DNA from: Liopterus haemorrhoidalis
Lineage: Eukaryota; Arthropoda; Insecta; Coleoptera; Dytiscidae
Assembly (NCBI GenBank): GCA_963971575.1
Contig: OZ020624.1
Span: 11,060,625-11,124,624 of the forward strand
Length of the DNA: 64,000 bases
Direction: 5' to 3'
The notes beneath the pieces are model-generated. The model ran no database searches, was not told where the DNA came from, and worked only from the letters and a program-made list of their open reading frames with translations. The translations under genes and the position numbers were made by a program. Positions 42,061 to 52,671 of the stretch are shown in pieces. Position 1 is the first letter of the stretch. Each line of letters starts with the position of its first letter.

Positions 42061-44561
42061 CGTATCTGGAATATAGAATGATTTTCCTGGAACATAACGT
42101 AATCAAAACACATTAAACGCATTCTAAAGCGCTGAAGTCTAGCTGATAACTCTGATATCGGCTTTTCTCCTAATAAACTGAGAAGAGGTTTGTGATCTGT
42201 TAAAATTGTAATCGTTTTACCAATTATATAATCTCTAAATTTTTCACATGCCCATGTAATAGCTAAACATTCTTTTTCTATTTGAGCATATCTAGCCTGT
42301 GTTTCTGTCAAGCTAACAGAAGCATAATAAACTGCTCGCCAGACTCCTTTATAGAACTGCTCTAAGACAGCTCCCAATCCGTAAGAAGAAGCATCAGCAG
42401 CAATTCTTGTGTCAAAATTTGGATTATATAATAATAATACGGGTTCTTTAGAAATTTCCTCTTTTATTTTTCTAAAAGCTTCTTTTTGATAACTCCCCCA
42501 GGTCCAGATTTTATGTTTTTGCAACAGTTCTCTTAGTGGTTGTGTTGTATCTACTAGATTTGGTAAAAATTTAGTAATGTAGTTAACCATACCTAAAAAA
42601 CGGCGCAGCTCAGAAATATTATTTGGTTCTTTCATATCTATCATAGCTTGAACCTTCTGAGGATCTGGTAAAACAGTATGTGCTTTGATAATGTGTCCCA
42701 AGAACTTGACACTTGTTTTTGCAAAAACGCATTTATTAATATTTAATGTCACACCATTTTTATTTAAAATTTGTAATACTTTTATCAACCTTGCATCATG
42801 CTCAGCTCTGTCTTTACCGAATATTAGTATATCATCTGCATGGTTAACTACTCCGTCTAGACCAAGTAAAATTTGTTGCATTTGACGTTGAAAGTGCTCA
42901 GGACCGGAGTTTATTCCAAAAGGAAGCCTGTTAAAATAGTACCTTCCAAATGGTGTTATAAAAGTTGTTAATTTTGCGCATTCCTTTGTTAGCGGAATTT
43001 GCCAAAAACCTTTTGAGGCATCTAATACTGAAAACAATTTACAATTTTTTAATTTGGCAAGAGATTCCTCAACTGACGGTAATTGTAAACGTTCTCTGTG
43101 AACAAATTTATTTAATTCTGTATAATCTACACAAATACGTACTGTTTTATCCTTCTTTGGTACTACCACAATAGGAGAACACCATTCTGTTGGTTCTTCT
43201 ATAGGCGTTATAACTCTATCATCTATCATTTTATTAATTTCTATCTCCACTTGGTCTCGCAGTGCATGTGCAATACGCCTGGGCGCAGCAACTGAAAAAG
43301 GCTTGAAATTTTTTTTTAATTTAATATTATATTTTCTTTGAAATTTACCTAAACCATTAAAAACATTAGGAAACATTTTTGTAAAATAATTTTCTGTAGT
43401 TTTTACCTCTTCTACTAATTTAATTATTTTTAACGCCTGTAATGCTGGTCTTCCTAGCAAAGGTATTTTCTGATTATTTACAATAAATATATCTTGCGAG
43501 AGCTCTTCATTATTATAAATTAATTTAGTTTTCGCAATTCCAATTACGTCAATTTTTCGATGACCTGCACCATATAATTTTCTGTCTGTTGGGAAAATTT
43601 TTAGTTTCAATATTCTACTATCTTTGACTCCCATAACAGTAACATCAGCACCAGTGTCTATTTTGCATTTAATTACTTGGTTATTTATTTTTATATTAAC
43701 GTACCAAGGTTCGGAATTTATTTCATAAATACACTCGTTTAAATTGTAAAATTTATTTGACGTTTCTACTTCATTTGCATTATTAAATTGTTGCCATCTT
43801 TTCTTTTTGAAACAATGTTCTTCCAAATGATTATATTTCTTGCAAAATGTACACTGTTTTCCAATAACGCATTTATCACTTGTGTGGAACAACTTGCCAC
43901 ATTTTTGACATTTTGGACTGGCTTTATTTGACATTTGACTGTCAGATTTTTCTCTAAATCTGTCTATATTTTTTCGATATTTTACAACATCTACTTCCAA
44001 ATTAATTTTTTCCGTATCTTGCGACATTTCTGAAACTTGTTTTTTTATAATTATATTAGTTTTACAAATGTCCACAGCCATGTCCCATGTTAATTTTTTT
44101 TCCCTTAATAACCTTTCTTTAATTTTGTCATCTGAGATTCCAATTACCAATTTGTCTATAAGCATGTCTTTTTCATCTATAAATTCGCATGTTTTCGCCA
44201 AATTGCTAATTTCTGTAATGTAATCCTCTATTTTTTGATCTGATTTCTGTTTCGATGAATAAAATTTGTATCTTTTATAACGTATATTTTTTGACGGATA
44301 GCAATATTCTATAAATTTGTTTATTGTTTCGTCGTAGAGATCAGCTTCATCTTTATTAACATCAAAATGGAAAGAATTGTAAATTTCGACCCCTTTTTTG
44401 CCAATCAAATTCAAAAATATAGCTAATTTAATTTTACTTTCTTCTCCAGTTTTATTACTTGCTATCATAAAAATATTAAAATTTTGATACCATTTCTTCC
44501 AATTATCCTCTAGATCTCCTTCAAATTTCATTTCTTCTGGTATTCTCAAGTGAATATTCAT
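42042..44561 (-). CDS. gypsy-3 gag-protease-RT-RNase H ORF
   Basis: Single 839-codon frame from ATG 44561. Gag: IPEEMKFEGDLEDNWKKWYQ and DEKDMLIDKLVIGI. Zinc knuckles: CQKCGKLFHTSDKC and CTFCKKYNHLEEHC. Protease: CKIDTGADVTVM. RT: VRICVDYTELNKFV, FSVLDASKGFWQI, and HADDILIF, the catalytic box where alanine replaces the usual tyrosine-x, as in some gypsy lineages. RNase H: ADASSYGLGAVLE, IEKECLAI, LTDHKPLLSLL. The frame leaves the expected VPGKSFYIPDTLSR at about 42090 and stops at 42042. ATG 44561 lies shortly after the 5' LTR. Confidence 0.93.
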   Translation of the reverse strand: MNIHLRIPEEMKFEGDLEDNWKKWYQNFNIFMIASNKTGEESKIKLAIFLNLIGKKGVEIYNSFHFDVNKDEADLYDETINKFIEYCYPSKNIRYKRYKFYSSKQKSDQKIEDYITEISNLAKTCEFIDEKDMLIDKLVIGISDDKIKERLLREKKLTWDMAVDICKTNIIIKKQVSEMSQDTEKINLEVDVVKYRKNIDRFREKSDSQMSNKASPKCQKCGKLFHTSDKCVIGKQCTFCKKYNHLEEHCFKKKRWQQFNNANEVETSNKFYNLNECIYEINSEPWYVNIKINNQVIKCKIDTGADVTVMGVKDSRILKLKIFPTDRKLYGAGHRKIDVIGIAKTKLIYNNEELSQDIFIVNNQKIPLLGRPALQALKIIKLVEEVKTTENYFTKMFPNVFNGLGKFQRKYNIKLKKNFKPFSVAAPRRIAHALRDQVEIEINKMIDDRVITPIEEPTEWCSPIVVVPKKDKTVRICVDYTELNKFVHRERLQLPSVEESLAKLKNCKLFSVLDASKGFWQIPLTKECAKLTTFITPFGRYYFNRLPFGINSGPEHFQRQMQQILLGLDGVVNHADDILIFGKDRAEHDARLIKVLQILNKNGVTLNINKCVFAKTSVKFLGHIIKAHTVLPDPQKVQAMIDMKEPNNISELRRFLGMVNYITKFLPNLVDTTQPLRELLQKHKIWTWGSYQKEAFRKIKEEISKEPVLLLYNPNFDTRIAADASSYGLGAVLEQFYKGVWRAVYYASVSLTETQARYAQIEKECLAITWACEKFRDYIIGKTITILTDHKPLLSLLGEKPISELSARLQRFRMRLMCFDYVMFQENHSIFQIRCPGLP

Positions 44562-44633
44562 CGTGCGTATATTTTATCTTTTCTTTTCCTTATTTTTTTT
44601 TATTTGTGTTTGTTAACACCTGACACCATGTCG

Positions 44634-44775
44634 TGTTAGCTTTCACAATATAATTAATACAATATTATATTATTTATAATAATTTATTGACAGTATATAT
44701 ATTACGTATTTTACATTATATGTTTATTCATATTCTTCTATTATGTTAGGTTGCTAAGCAGCGTTGTCGCTAACA
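44634..44775 (-). repeat. gypsy-3 5' LTR
   Basis: 142 bp copy of the LTR at 40258-40399; see the element entry. Confidence 0.92.
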
Positions 44776-44904
44776 CCACAAACACGTTTTACTTAATTTA
44801 ATTTGACACATGAATTTTTTCCAAAAATTGGTTTGACGTCTAGATCTACAACAATAAAATTAAGTAAAGCTTTTTGATTGTTTACTTCACAAATTTCTTC
44901 AAAT

Positions 44905-45168
44905 TCACCTAACACCTTTGTTTTTTTCATTATTAAATGAAATAATATTTTTAGTGCGTGAATTATTAAAATAACCTTTGATTTTATCTGCTAATACTCT
45001 TGAGACAATATTACATTGAGCTCCTGTACCTAGCTTAAAATTAATAATAGCAGATCCTACCTTGACTTCTTCATTCCAGTCATCCGAATTATGTAAGTTC
45101 ATGACGTTCAAATGTAAATCAAAATTTGAAATTTCAGCTGCTGTTGCGGCAATTTCACTTTTTGACAA
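44905..45168 (-). pseudogene. Retropepsin fragment of another gypsy element
   Basis: The minus-strand frame encodes WNEEVKVGSAIINFKLGTGA followed by QCNIVS, i.e. the active-site region of a Ty3/gypsy protease with DTGA mutated to GTGA. The flanking sequence to about 44780 continues in broken frames. It is not part of gypsy-3, whose own protease is at 43.6 kb. Confidence 0.65.
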
Positions 45169-45299
45169 ACTTACAGTATCTGCTTTATTTTATTCATACA
45201 TTTGCACAAAAAAGTATACTTACCCCCAAAAATATGTCATCTGCGCGTTTGTAAACATGAATGTATCACAGAAAAGGGGCATACGCTATGTCATTTAGC

Positions 45300-45660
45300 T
45301 CAAAACTCGGAAATCTTAAGATTTTATCACAATATGTTTTAAATTAATATCAAAAATACAAAACAATTTATTATTTATATAAGTCAAATAAGTATACAAT
45401 CTAGTCACCACATGTCCAGATACATGTTGTAACTCACAAATAAAATGACTGATTAAGATGAACATTGATAAATGTGCAGTATGGTCTAGCAGGTCGTTTG
45501 TTTATGTTGTAGAAGTTTAATAATTGTTAACAATTGCAATGGGTAAGAAAGGAAAAGAAATTGGCCGGGATATTCGCAAGTTATCAGTGAAATTAAAAAG
45601 ATAAAGAAATCAAAAGATAAGATAGGTTATGTAAAAGATAAGTTAATCATCTCTAAACAA
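45300..45660. other. AT-rich spacer
   Basis: No gene or repeat recognised. Confidence 0.4.
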
Positions 45661-45668
45661 CATATCGA

Positions 45669-45786
45669 TTATTTAATAAATTATTTCAATATATACAATG
45701 AAAATCCTAAATTTACGATAGAAATAGAGAATGATAAAATAAATTTTCTAAACATGACCCTAATTCGCCACGATCATACGGTTTGA
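45669..45786 (+). pseudogene. Penelope-like RT scrap
   Basis: About 38 codons read NYFNIYNENPKFTIEIENDK followed by INFLNMTLIRH, the PLE block just after the YVDD box (compare FNSFHPRLNFTCEKE...IAFMNVSLIR at 51.7 kb). Nothing else of the element is nearby. Confidence 0.6.
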
Positions 45787-45902
45787 ATTCACAAAAAAAC
45801 AATGTGAATATAAGTGTAAAATTTTAAGAAAAGAATATATGGATAAAAAAGAACATGAAAAAATCTGGTTCAAAAAATAAAACTTTTGAATTTTTGGAGT
45901 AA

Positions 45903-46118
45903 ATGGATAAAATATATGGGCAGCAAGCAATAATCAATCCTGTGGCCTGGGCAAGTACTAGCGATCATGTAGATGAAGATAATTTATCGAATATAGACAA
46001 AGAAATTGGCCCTCCAGTACTAAAAAAAAATCTAAATATGAAAAGAATATTGATTCTTGGAACTTGGGACTTTAAGTCTAATGCATCAACAGAGAGAAGA
46101 ATCGAGAGAAAGTCATGA
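45903..46118 (+). pseudogene. Possible SANT-protein C-terminal scrap
   Basis: A 71-codon frame with INPVAWASTS...NIDKEIGPPVLKKN and ERRIERKS resembles the tail of TE-derived SANT proteins (serine-rich linker, then basic coil). No DNA-binding domain precedes it. Weak. Confidence 0.3.
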
Positions 46119-46140
46119 AAAAACTAATTGACAAACTATA

Positions 46141-46897
46141 AGTTTGGTAACTATAGTATAAAGTATAAATTAATATATCGGAAGAGTTTTTTCACGTAGA
46201 ACGCATGTAAAAACTAACTGAGTTTTTTTTTCAAATCAAACATAGACCTATTGCTTCGTTACTATGGATTTACATTTCAGAAGTGGGATGTGAAAAACGA
46301 AATCAAGATCTGTTTACGTCGCCATTACGCTGTTGCGAGAATTGAAACAACATTTTACTGGAAAGCAGGTACTTTTAGTGCATAGTGAATAAACAATTCG
46401 AGTGATAGAACATAGTGCAAACGTAAAATATTCGCACGTAAACTGTTACTACGTTGACATAAACATTGTGCATTAAAGAACACGAGTGCGACGGAGACAG
46501 TATACGATACCTACGTGCGGGAGTGAGATAAATTCTTGTGCGTGAACGACGTGACGTAATCGGTCAGTGAGTTATGATTTATAAATCCCATGTAACTAAA
46601 TACAGAAGTACGACGCAATATATTTTATATTCTAAGACAAATAAATATCAATTAAGTATCAAGTGTTATTTATATAAATATTGTAATATGCAAAAACCTT
46701 TTTAATAAAATAATAAACAGAAATTAAGCACTTAATATATAAAGAGGTTTTTGCGTAACAAAATCTTAATGTGTAACTGTCGAGTAACCATGTAACATCG
46801 AGTTATTTGTGAATATACTGTAGTTCCATTCCGATCTTCAATAAAATAGTTAAAATAACTTTTTTAAAACTTCTTTCTTTGAGAACGAACCTATAAC
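46141..46897 (+). repeat. Probable 5' LTR of an errantivirus-like element
   Basis: The right boundary is set by the primer-binding site that follows. The AATAAA near 46843 fits an LTR polyadenylation signal. The left boundary is uncertain because no second LTR is present; AGTTTGG at 46141 is one candidate. Confidence 0.4.
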
Positions 46898-46914
46898 TGG
46901 CGCAGTCGGAACGG
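46898..46914 (+). other. Primer-binding site
   Basis: TGGCGCAGTCGGAACGG is the tRNA-Ser-type primer site familiar from insect gypsy/17.6-group elements, directly downstream of ACCTATAAC. Confidence 0.75.
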
Positions 46915-47289
46915 ATAACAAAAGGATCCAAAAGGTTCGCCCAACGCAGCAAACATAGTGCAAACGGGAGAGATCCGAAAAAAAAAAACGACTCACAGAA
47001 TAGAAGGAGAAGATCGTAAGGTGCCGAACGGACAAAAATCGCTGTGACGCATCTACGTGGACAAATATCGCCACAAAATTAGAAGTAAGAAAAATAATAA
47101 TTAAGAAAAATCAAGAATTAAGAAAATAATAAATAAGAAAAATCAAGAATTTAAAAACTACAAAGTTTAAAAATACTAAATAAGAAAATTAACAAATTTA
47201 ATTAAAATAATAAAAATAAAATTAAACCAACGTAGAAGATAGAAAACTAATAATAATAAAATATAAAATAATCAACAAATAAGAAGATC

Positions 47290-47540
47290 CGGAGATCCTG
47301 AAATCAACAGTATCAGAGTTCCTGTCATCAGTCAAGACAGTTTCCTGAAATCAACAGTAGCAGAGTTCCTGACATCAATTCCTGACATCAGTCAACACAG
47401 TTCCTGAAGCAACAGTAGCAGAGTTCCTGACATCAATTCCTGACATCAGTCAACACAGTTCCTGAAGCAACAGTAGCAGAGTTCCTGAAATCAACAACAG
47501 CAGAGTTCCTGACATCAGTCAACAGTTCCAATGAAGATCT
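47290..47540 (+). repeat. 58-bp minisatellite in the retroelement leader
   Basis: Units built from ATTCCTGACATCAGTCAACA and TTCCTGAAGCAACAGTAGCA are repeated. GACATCAATTCC starts at 47371 and 47429, a 58-bp period, with diverged half units on both sides. It lies between primer site and gag ATG. Confidence 0.85.
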
Positions 47541-47644
47541 TAGTACTAGAACTTAATACTCTTAGATCTTAGAACATAAATTCCTCAGTTTAAAATCAAT
47601 TTGAAATTTAGAAAATTTATAATTTGAAAATTTAAAAAGTCAAA

Positions 47645-48910
47645 ATGACGAATCCTATCAATTTCCAACTCCTAAAATTATATGTAGACTCAATTCCTCA
47701 TTACGATGGAAATCCTTTGACCCTTTCCGTATTCATTGAAAGTTGCCAATCATTTATCAATTCATTTCACAGTAATACCGACCAAAATTTAAATAACTAT
47801 TTAAACAGAGCTATCATAGGAAAATTAACCGGTAGAGCGTTAATGTTAATAGGTAGTAGACCAGAATTAAAAATATGGGTTGAAATAAGAGCCAATCTTC
47901 AATTAACTTTTAGCGACCAAAGAAATTTAGATTGTCTAGTGCAAGACCTGATAATCTTAAAACCTAATAAAAACGAAACCGCATATAATTTTGGAATGAG
48001 ATGCCAAGATTGTAGAAGCTTAATAGTACAGAAACTTAACGGAATGATTATGACCAATGATCAGAAAATCCTACATTTACAAAATTACGATAATTTATCA
48101 CTCAAAACTTTTATTAGAGGTTTGCCTTCATATTTACAAAATAATATAAGAATTAGAAACCTTGATTCATTAGAAAAAGCAATGGCTTTAGTGATAGAAG
48201 AAGAAAACTTTTTGTATGCTCAAAATAGAACAAATTCCTTGAATGATCAAAAAACATTCAGACCAATTCAAAGAATTACGCCTACAAGAAATACAGTTCA
48301 AAATAATAGACCTTTTACCCACAATAATTTCCAAAATAATCGACCAATGAATAATTATGCCCAAAATACACAAATGCCTGTATTCCAAATATATCCTCAA
48401 AATACGTCATCACAAATTAGACAATTCGTACCAAGACCCAATTTCTAAAACAATTTCCAAAATAATTTTCAAAACCAAAAACCATTTTTCCAAAACCAAA
48501 AACCATTCTTCCAAAACCAAAGATCTATGAATTATAGACAAAACCAATTCCAAAATCAATTCCGAAATCAACCTTACAACCAATTTAATCAAAATAAAAG
48601 TAATTATAAACCTGAGCCAATGGTTATTTCTGAAAAAACTAAAATTACTAGACCTAATTTTACTCACACAGAATTATTTAATGTTGAAAATGAACCGCAA
48701 AATTTTGAAAATGTTCCGCTAGACGAAACACAAATTGAAAATGATCCAAATTGTTTTAATCAATATTATGATTACGACCAAGATTATAATGAATGTTTTG
48801 AACAAAATCCTCAAAATCATGATCCGTATCCTGCTAATTATGAACAACAAAATAATGAACTTTTCGAAGCAAGTTTTTGCGAAACCAGCCTTCAACAAGA
48901 TCAAACTTAA
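47645..48910 (+). pseudogene. Errantivirus-like gag with one nonsense codon
   Basis: ATG 47645 opens MTNPINFQLLKLYVDSIPHY, a gag core with YDGNPLTLSVFIESCQSFIN and TFIRGLPSYLQNNIRIRNLD. There is no zinc knuckle. Instead the C-terminus is asparagine/glutamine-rich with FQNQKPFFQNQ-type repeats. A TAA at 48446-48448 splits it, and the same frame continues to 48910. Pol is open in the -1 frame from before 48877, so the two overlap by at least 30 nt, as expected for gag-pol frameshifting. Gag without knuckles plus the primer site suggests the errantivirus side of Ty3/gypsy. Confidence 0.75.
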
Positions 48911-49425
48911 TTAATTCAAATCTAGTCAGAGCAAACTTACCACAAATATATATTTCCGAATTAAATGCTTATTTTTTAATAGATACTGGTAGTTCACGTA
49001 GTCTAATGGACCCAAAATTAGCGTACAAATATTATAAAACTTTTATAACAAACGAGAATTTCGATATACAAACTGCTCACGATATCAGTTTTCATAACGA
49101 AGTTTGCAGTCATTCCAATTTTTAAAGATTTTAAAGTAAATAAATGTCACAAATTTTATTTATTTAATTTTTCCAATAAATATGATGGATTAATAGGATT
49201 AGATTTATTAAGACAACTTAAAGCCCAAGTAGATTTAAACGCAAATAAATTTTTTACATATAAAACAACAATACCAATGATTTACGAAACCGAAGAAATA
49301 ACTCAATTAAAAGAACATCTTGAAAATAACAAATACACTATTAATATCCCGCCTAGATCAAATAAAGAAGTAAAAATACCAGTTAAACAAAGAAAAGGTA
49401 TAGCAATATTAAATTACGTAACATC
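48877..49425 (+). pseudogene. Errantivirus-like pol, protease region only
   Basis: The frame has the retropepsin active site YFLIDTGSSRSLMDP. After a one-base shift near 49100 it continues KYDGLIGLDLLRQLKAQVDL (the flap/ILG-like end) and INIPPRSNKEVKIPV. It stops abruptly at about 49425, where Penelope-type terminal sequence starts. RT, integrase, any env and the 3' LTR are absent. Confidence 0.75.
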
Positions 49426-49481
49426 TTGTTTAATAATATTTTGTTCTTTTTTATATTTTTAACATAGTAATATTTTATTTA

Positions 49482-49526
49482 TAGACTGAGGATGACTGGA
49501 CTTACCAGTCGAAACGTCTCTAGATT
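49482..49526 (+). ncRNA. Hammerhead ribozyme motif of PLE-A
   Basis: Core CTGAGGA (49486-49492), stem II GACTGG-acttA-CCAGTC (6 perfect pairs), GAAACGTC (49511-49518) with a two-base stem III. TAGA before the core pairs with TCTA after the cleavage site to start stem I. This layout is that of the small Penelope-associated hammerheads. All invariant core bases are present (the variable position 7 is G). Confidence 0.72.
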
Positions 49527-49614
49527 ATAAATAACAAGTTATTGACGAGTATACAAGAATTTTTATTTTCCTACTACATATTTTCGTCAAGAATAACAAT
49601 CTAACTACTTAATA

Positions 49615-49929
49615 ATGGAATCCGGGTACTACAGATTCTTCAACCGAACTCTTGGAAGTAACTACTACTACATCAGAACATATGAAAAAACAAGAATGAA
49701 ACTAATAAAGGCCGTCAACAGAAGACATTTTTTATTAAGATGCCGTTCAGAGAAGATTGTACCTAAATTCATCGCAAACTTGAACCATAATGGCGTAAAA
49801 CACCTTTGGAACCGGCAACGATTCAAGGACGCTCTTCAGTTGTTTAAGGTAAGTGTTCTTAACGTAGAAATCGAAGACAGCATCGCGAATATTAATAAAT
49901 TACACAAAAATATAGTTTTTTTTTTTTAA
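49615..49929 (+). pseudogene. PLE-A N-terminal ORF
   Basis: ATG 49615, MESGYYRFFNRTLGSNYYYI, 60% or more identical by eye to the ORF at 54657 in copy B (MESGYYRFLKQTLGTNYCFI). The N-terminal region of this PLE subfamily has no known enzymatic domain. The frame ends at 49929 in a T-run, just before the inserted small transposon, so the join to RT is lost. Confidence 0.65.
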
Positions 49930-49973
49930 ATAATAAAATTTTAACATTTGACAATAGTAATTTTAATACTATA

Positions 49974-50500
49974 TTCGGATTGCTGATAGGTGACTGTTAC
50001 ATGTATGTATCAAGTAATACATTCATATAATAATCTAGTTACCATTTTTCAGCGATGTTAAAAATGTTTTTTGTTATTTGTCTTAACTGTCAGTGTCTGG
50101 TAATAAATATTAATTAAAATACGGCTTGCGGCCAATTATTAAATTCACAAACTTTAATTTTAAATCTGCTGGAATAAACAACAAATTATAATCCGAAATT
50201 TACGTATGATTATAAATTTTTCCTTATTTATAATTATAACCTTAAAATTAATAATTTTGTTTGTTTGAGTACTGCTGTAAATTTATTTTCGCGCTCTAAA
50301 TAGTAAAGATATCTACGAATCTTGCCATTTCTTTCTAATGTTTTGTTTTTTATTCAAATAATTTGGAAGGTTAGTTGTCAACTTGCGTCACTATACGTTA
50401 CTATGGGTATGCAAATAATTATAATGATATAAACAGAGAAAGCATATAGTATTGAATATCGATACTTGTAGCAACAAACAGTCACTTATCAGCAATCTGA
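49974..50500. mobile_element. MITE inserted in PLE-A
   Basis: The 527-bp insert has 24-bp inverted ends (TCGGATTGCTGATAGGTGAC at the left; its near-perfect reverse complement at the right) and is flanked by CTATA (49969-49973 and 50501-50505). PLE copy B lacks it at the equivalent place (about 54999-55012). It has no coding capacity. Superfamily not assignable from the ends. Confidence 0.82.
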
Positions 50501-50505
50501 CTATA

Positions 50506-52535
50506 AACATTATTTTAAACAAACTGACATTAAATTTGACAACATTTTTTTTGAAAAACCAGGCCAAACACGTTAGAAAGTTTCATTGCATCCAACAAAA
50601 TAACAAACCACCACTCTAAATCCAGGACAACTGGATTAAAAATATCAGCAATACGATCTTTCCTTCCAATGTAAAACTTTGTTTAAGCCTAGGACCTAAA
50701 TTTAAGTTTGAAGACCATAATTTGAAACAATCAACGGTCCACAATATCATAAAATGCACAGAAACAGCCATTCAACAATATATCATTCAGAATAGCCAAG
50801 ACCTTGGGGATAATGTCACCAATTACACAAAAAGCTTAATAAACAGAAATAGAAATCAGAAAATTAAAAATTAAAATATTAGATTTTTTCAAAAAATTAA
50901 CAAAGAAACTAGCATCTTCTTAAAAGAACACCCGGAAATTATTATTAGCAAGGCTGATAAAGGTAACATTACTGTTGTCCAGGAAAAACAGGAATACACC
51001 AACAAAGCTAACGCATTGTTGGACGATGCTGACACCTACAAACAAATTAAAAATAGCCCAACTAAAAAATTGCAAACTGAAAACAACTCCATTGTTAAAA
51101 TGTGGTTTAACAACAAATCCATTAATGGTCAAACCAAACATTCTCTTCTTATCACTAATGCTAATGCCCCACGTATTTATTTTTTACCGAAAATACACAA
51201 ACCCAGTGTACCACTCCGGTCCATTGTTTCTAGTATAAATTCTCCGACACCTAAAATGTCTAAATTTCTAGCAAAAATATTATCGAATATTGTAGGCCAA
51301 ACTGACAGAAACATCAAAAATAGTTTTGAGTTTGTAAAAAAGGTTAGGAATGTCAAAATTCCAGACAACCACATTATGCTTTCTTTGGGTGTAGAATCTT
51401 TATATACCAATGTACCTACAGACCTAGCACTCAAAACTATTGGCGAAAAATGGGACCAAATAAAACCTTTCACCACCCTTTCCTACTGGAATTGAATTTT
51501 GCCTTCATAATGCTTACTTTAAGGCTTTTGACAACTTTTATACCCAGACATATGGGTGCGCTATAGGTAGCCCCATTTCTAGCGCTGTTGCGAATCTAGT
51601 TATGGAAGAAGTCGAATCCAATTGTTTAAATCAATTACCAGAAACCCCAGTTATCTATTACAGATATGTAGACGATATAATTTTAATATATCATAAAAAC
51701 TTACTCAACACTTTGCTTAAGGTTTTCAACTCCTTCCATCCACGATTAAATTTCACTTGTGAGAAAGAAGAGAATAAAAGGATTGCATTCATGAATGTTT
51801 CTTTGATAAGATCGGATGACAACCTAGTAGTCACTAATTGGTATCAAAAAAATACTCACAGTTGGAGATATTTAAACTACTTATCTACCCATCCCTTAAC
51901 CTTGAAAATTAACGCCCTTAACAATATAATAGATAGAGCCATCAAGTTATCCCATCCTAATTTCAGATCCGACAACCTTAAAAATATTAAAAAAGCTTTT
52001 ATTGCGAATAATTACCCCACCCATCTCATTAAGAGATGTATCAAAAAAAGAGTATGGTCAGCATATAACAGCAATCCGGATAATAAAAATATAAACAACA
52101 ACCAGTACGTTAGTTTTCCATATTATAATAATCTTGATACAAAATAATCTTAAAGTTGAGTTTCTCAACTTTAAAAACATATTTAAAAAATTTGACATTA
52201 ATTTAACCTTCAGCTCAGAGAATAACAATAATAACTTTTCCGAACTTAAATCTAATATCCCTAGTCTTGAAATATCTAATGTTGTATATGAGATAACATG
52301 CAAAGAATGCAGTGAAACTTATATAGGGACCACGCAAAAGATTTTAAAAAAGCGAATATACCAACACAAGAGTGACGTTAGGATCAAAGCTAATTGCACA
52401 GCATTAGCGGTACATTCGAACACTACTGGTCACATTTTTGACTTTGAAAATGTGAAGATCTTAGATAGAGAAGCCCATTTTCACAAAAGAATGATATCAG
52501 AGATGTTGTGCATACACACAGCTAAAGAAAAATAA
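50506..52535 (+). pseudogene. PLE-A reverse transcriptase and GIY-YIG endonuclease
   Basis: RT signatures: ISKADKGNITVV, APRIYFLPKIHKPSVPLRSI, then LSLGVESLYTNVP where the first catalytic aspartate is glycine (GGT at 51388-51390; copy B has GAT). A deletion/frameshift near 51485 precedes YGCAIGSPISSAVANLV and YRYVDDIILI. After another shift near 52140 comes the endonuclease: VVYEITCKECSETYIGTTQ, KKRIYQHK, and the late glutamate in RMISEMLCI. The domain order RT then GIY-YIG is diagnostic of Penelope-like elements. Not active as it stands. Confidence 0.9.
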
Positions 52536-52671
52536 GTAAATAAGAAAACAGACACAATTGGTTTAAATAAATCATATTTCAATCTCCTTTCGTAAATCAG
52601 CTGTGAGTCAATCGACTTGTTATATTTCGTTTTCTTACTTTAATATGTTGTGACGTCTGATTGTCTGTGAG

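Larger units (their letters stand above)
40258..44775 (-). mobile_element. gypsy-3, nearly full-length LTR retrotransposon
   Basis: Two 142-bp LTRs (40258-40399 and 44634-44775), TGTTAG...CTAACA, differ at one position by my reading. On the minus strand the order is LTR, primer-site candidate TGGTGTCAGG a few bases inside, gag-protease-RT-RNase H, integrase, polypurine AGAAAGAGAGATGTGG, LTR. The near-identity of the LTRs means recent insertion. The flanks (GGTTG and CCACA) are not a target duplication. Confidence 0.92.
49428..52560 (+). mobile_element. Penelope-like element copy A
   Basis: The left edge is defined by similarity to PLE copy B, starting TTGTTTAATAATATTTTGTT (also at 54298). 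Order: hammerhead motif, N-terminal ORF, small DNA transposon insertion, RT, GIY-YIG endonuclease, stop at 52535. It sits directly in the errantivirus pol. The 3' edge is approximate. Confidence 0.85.
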
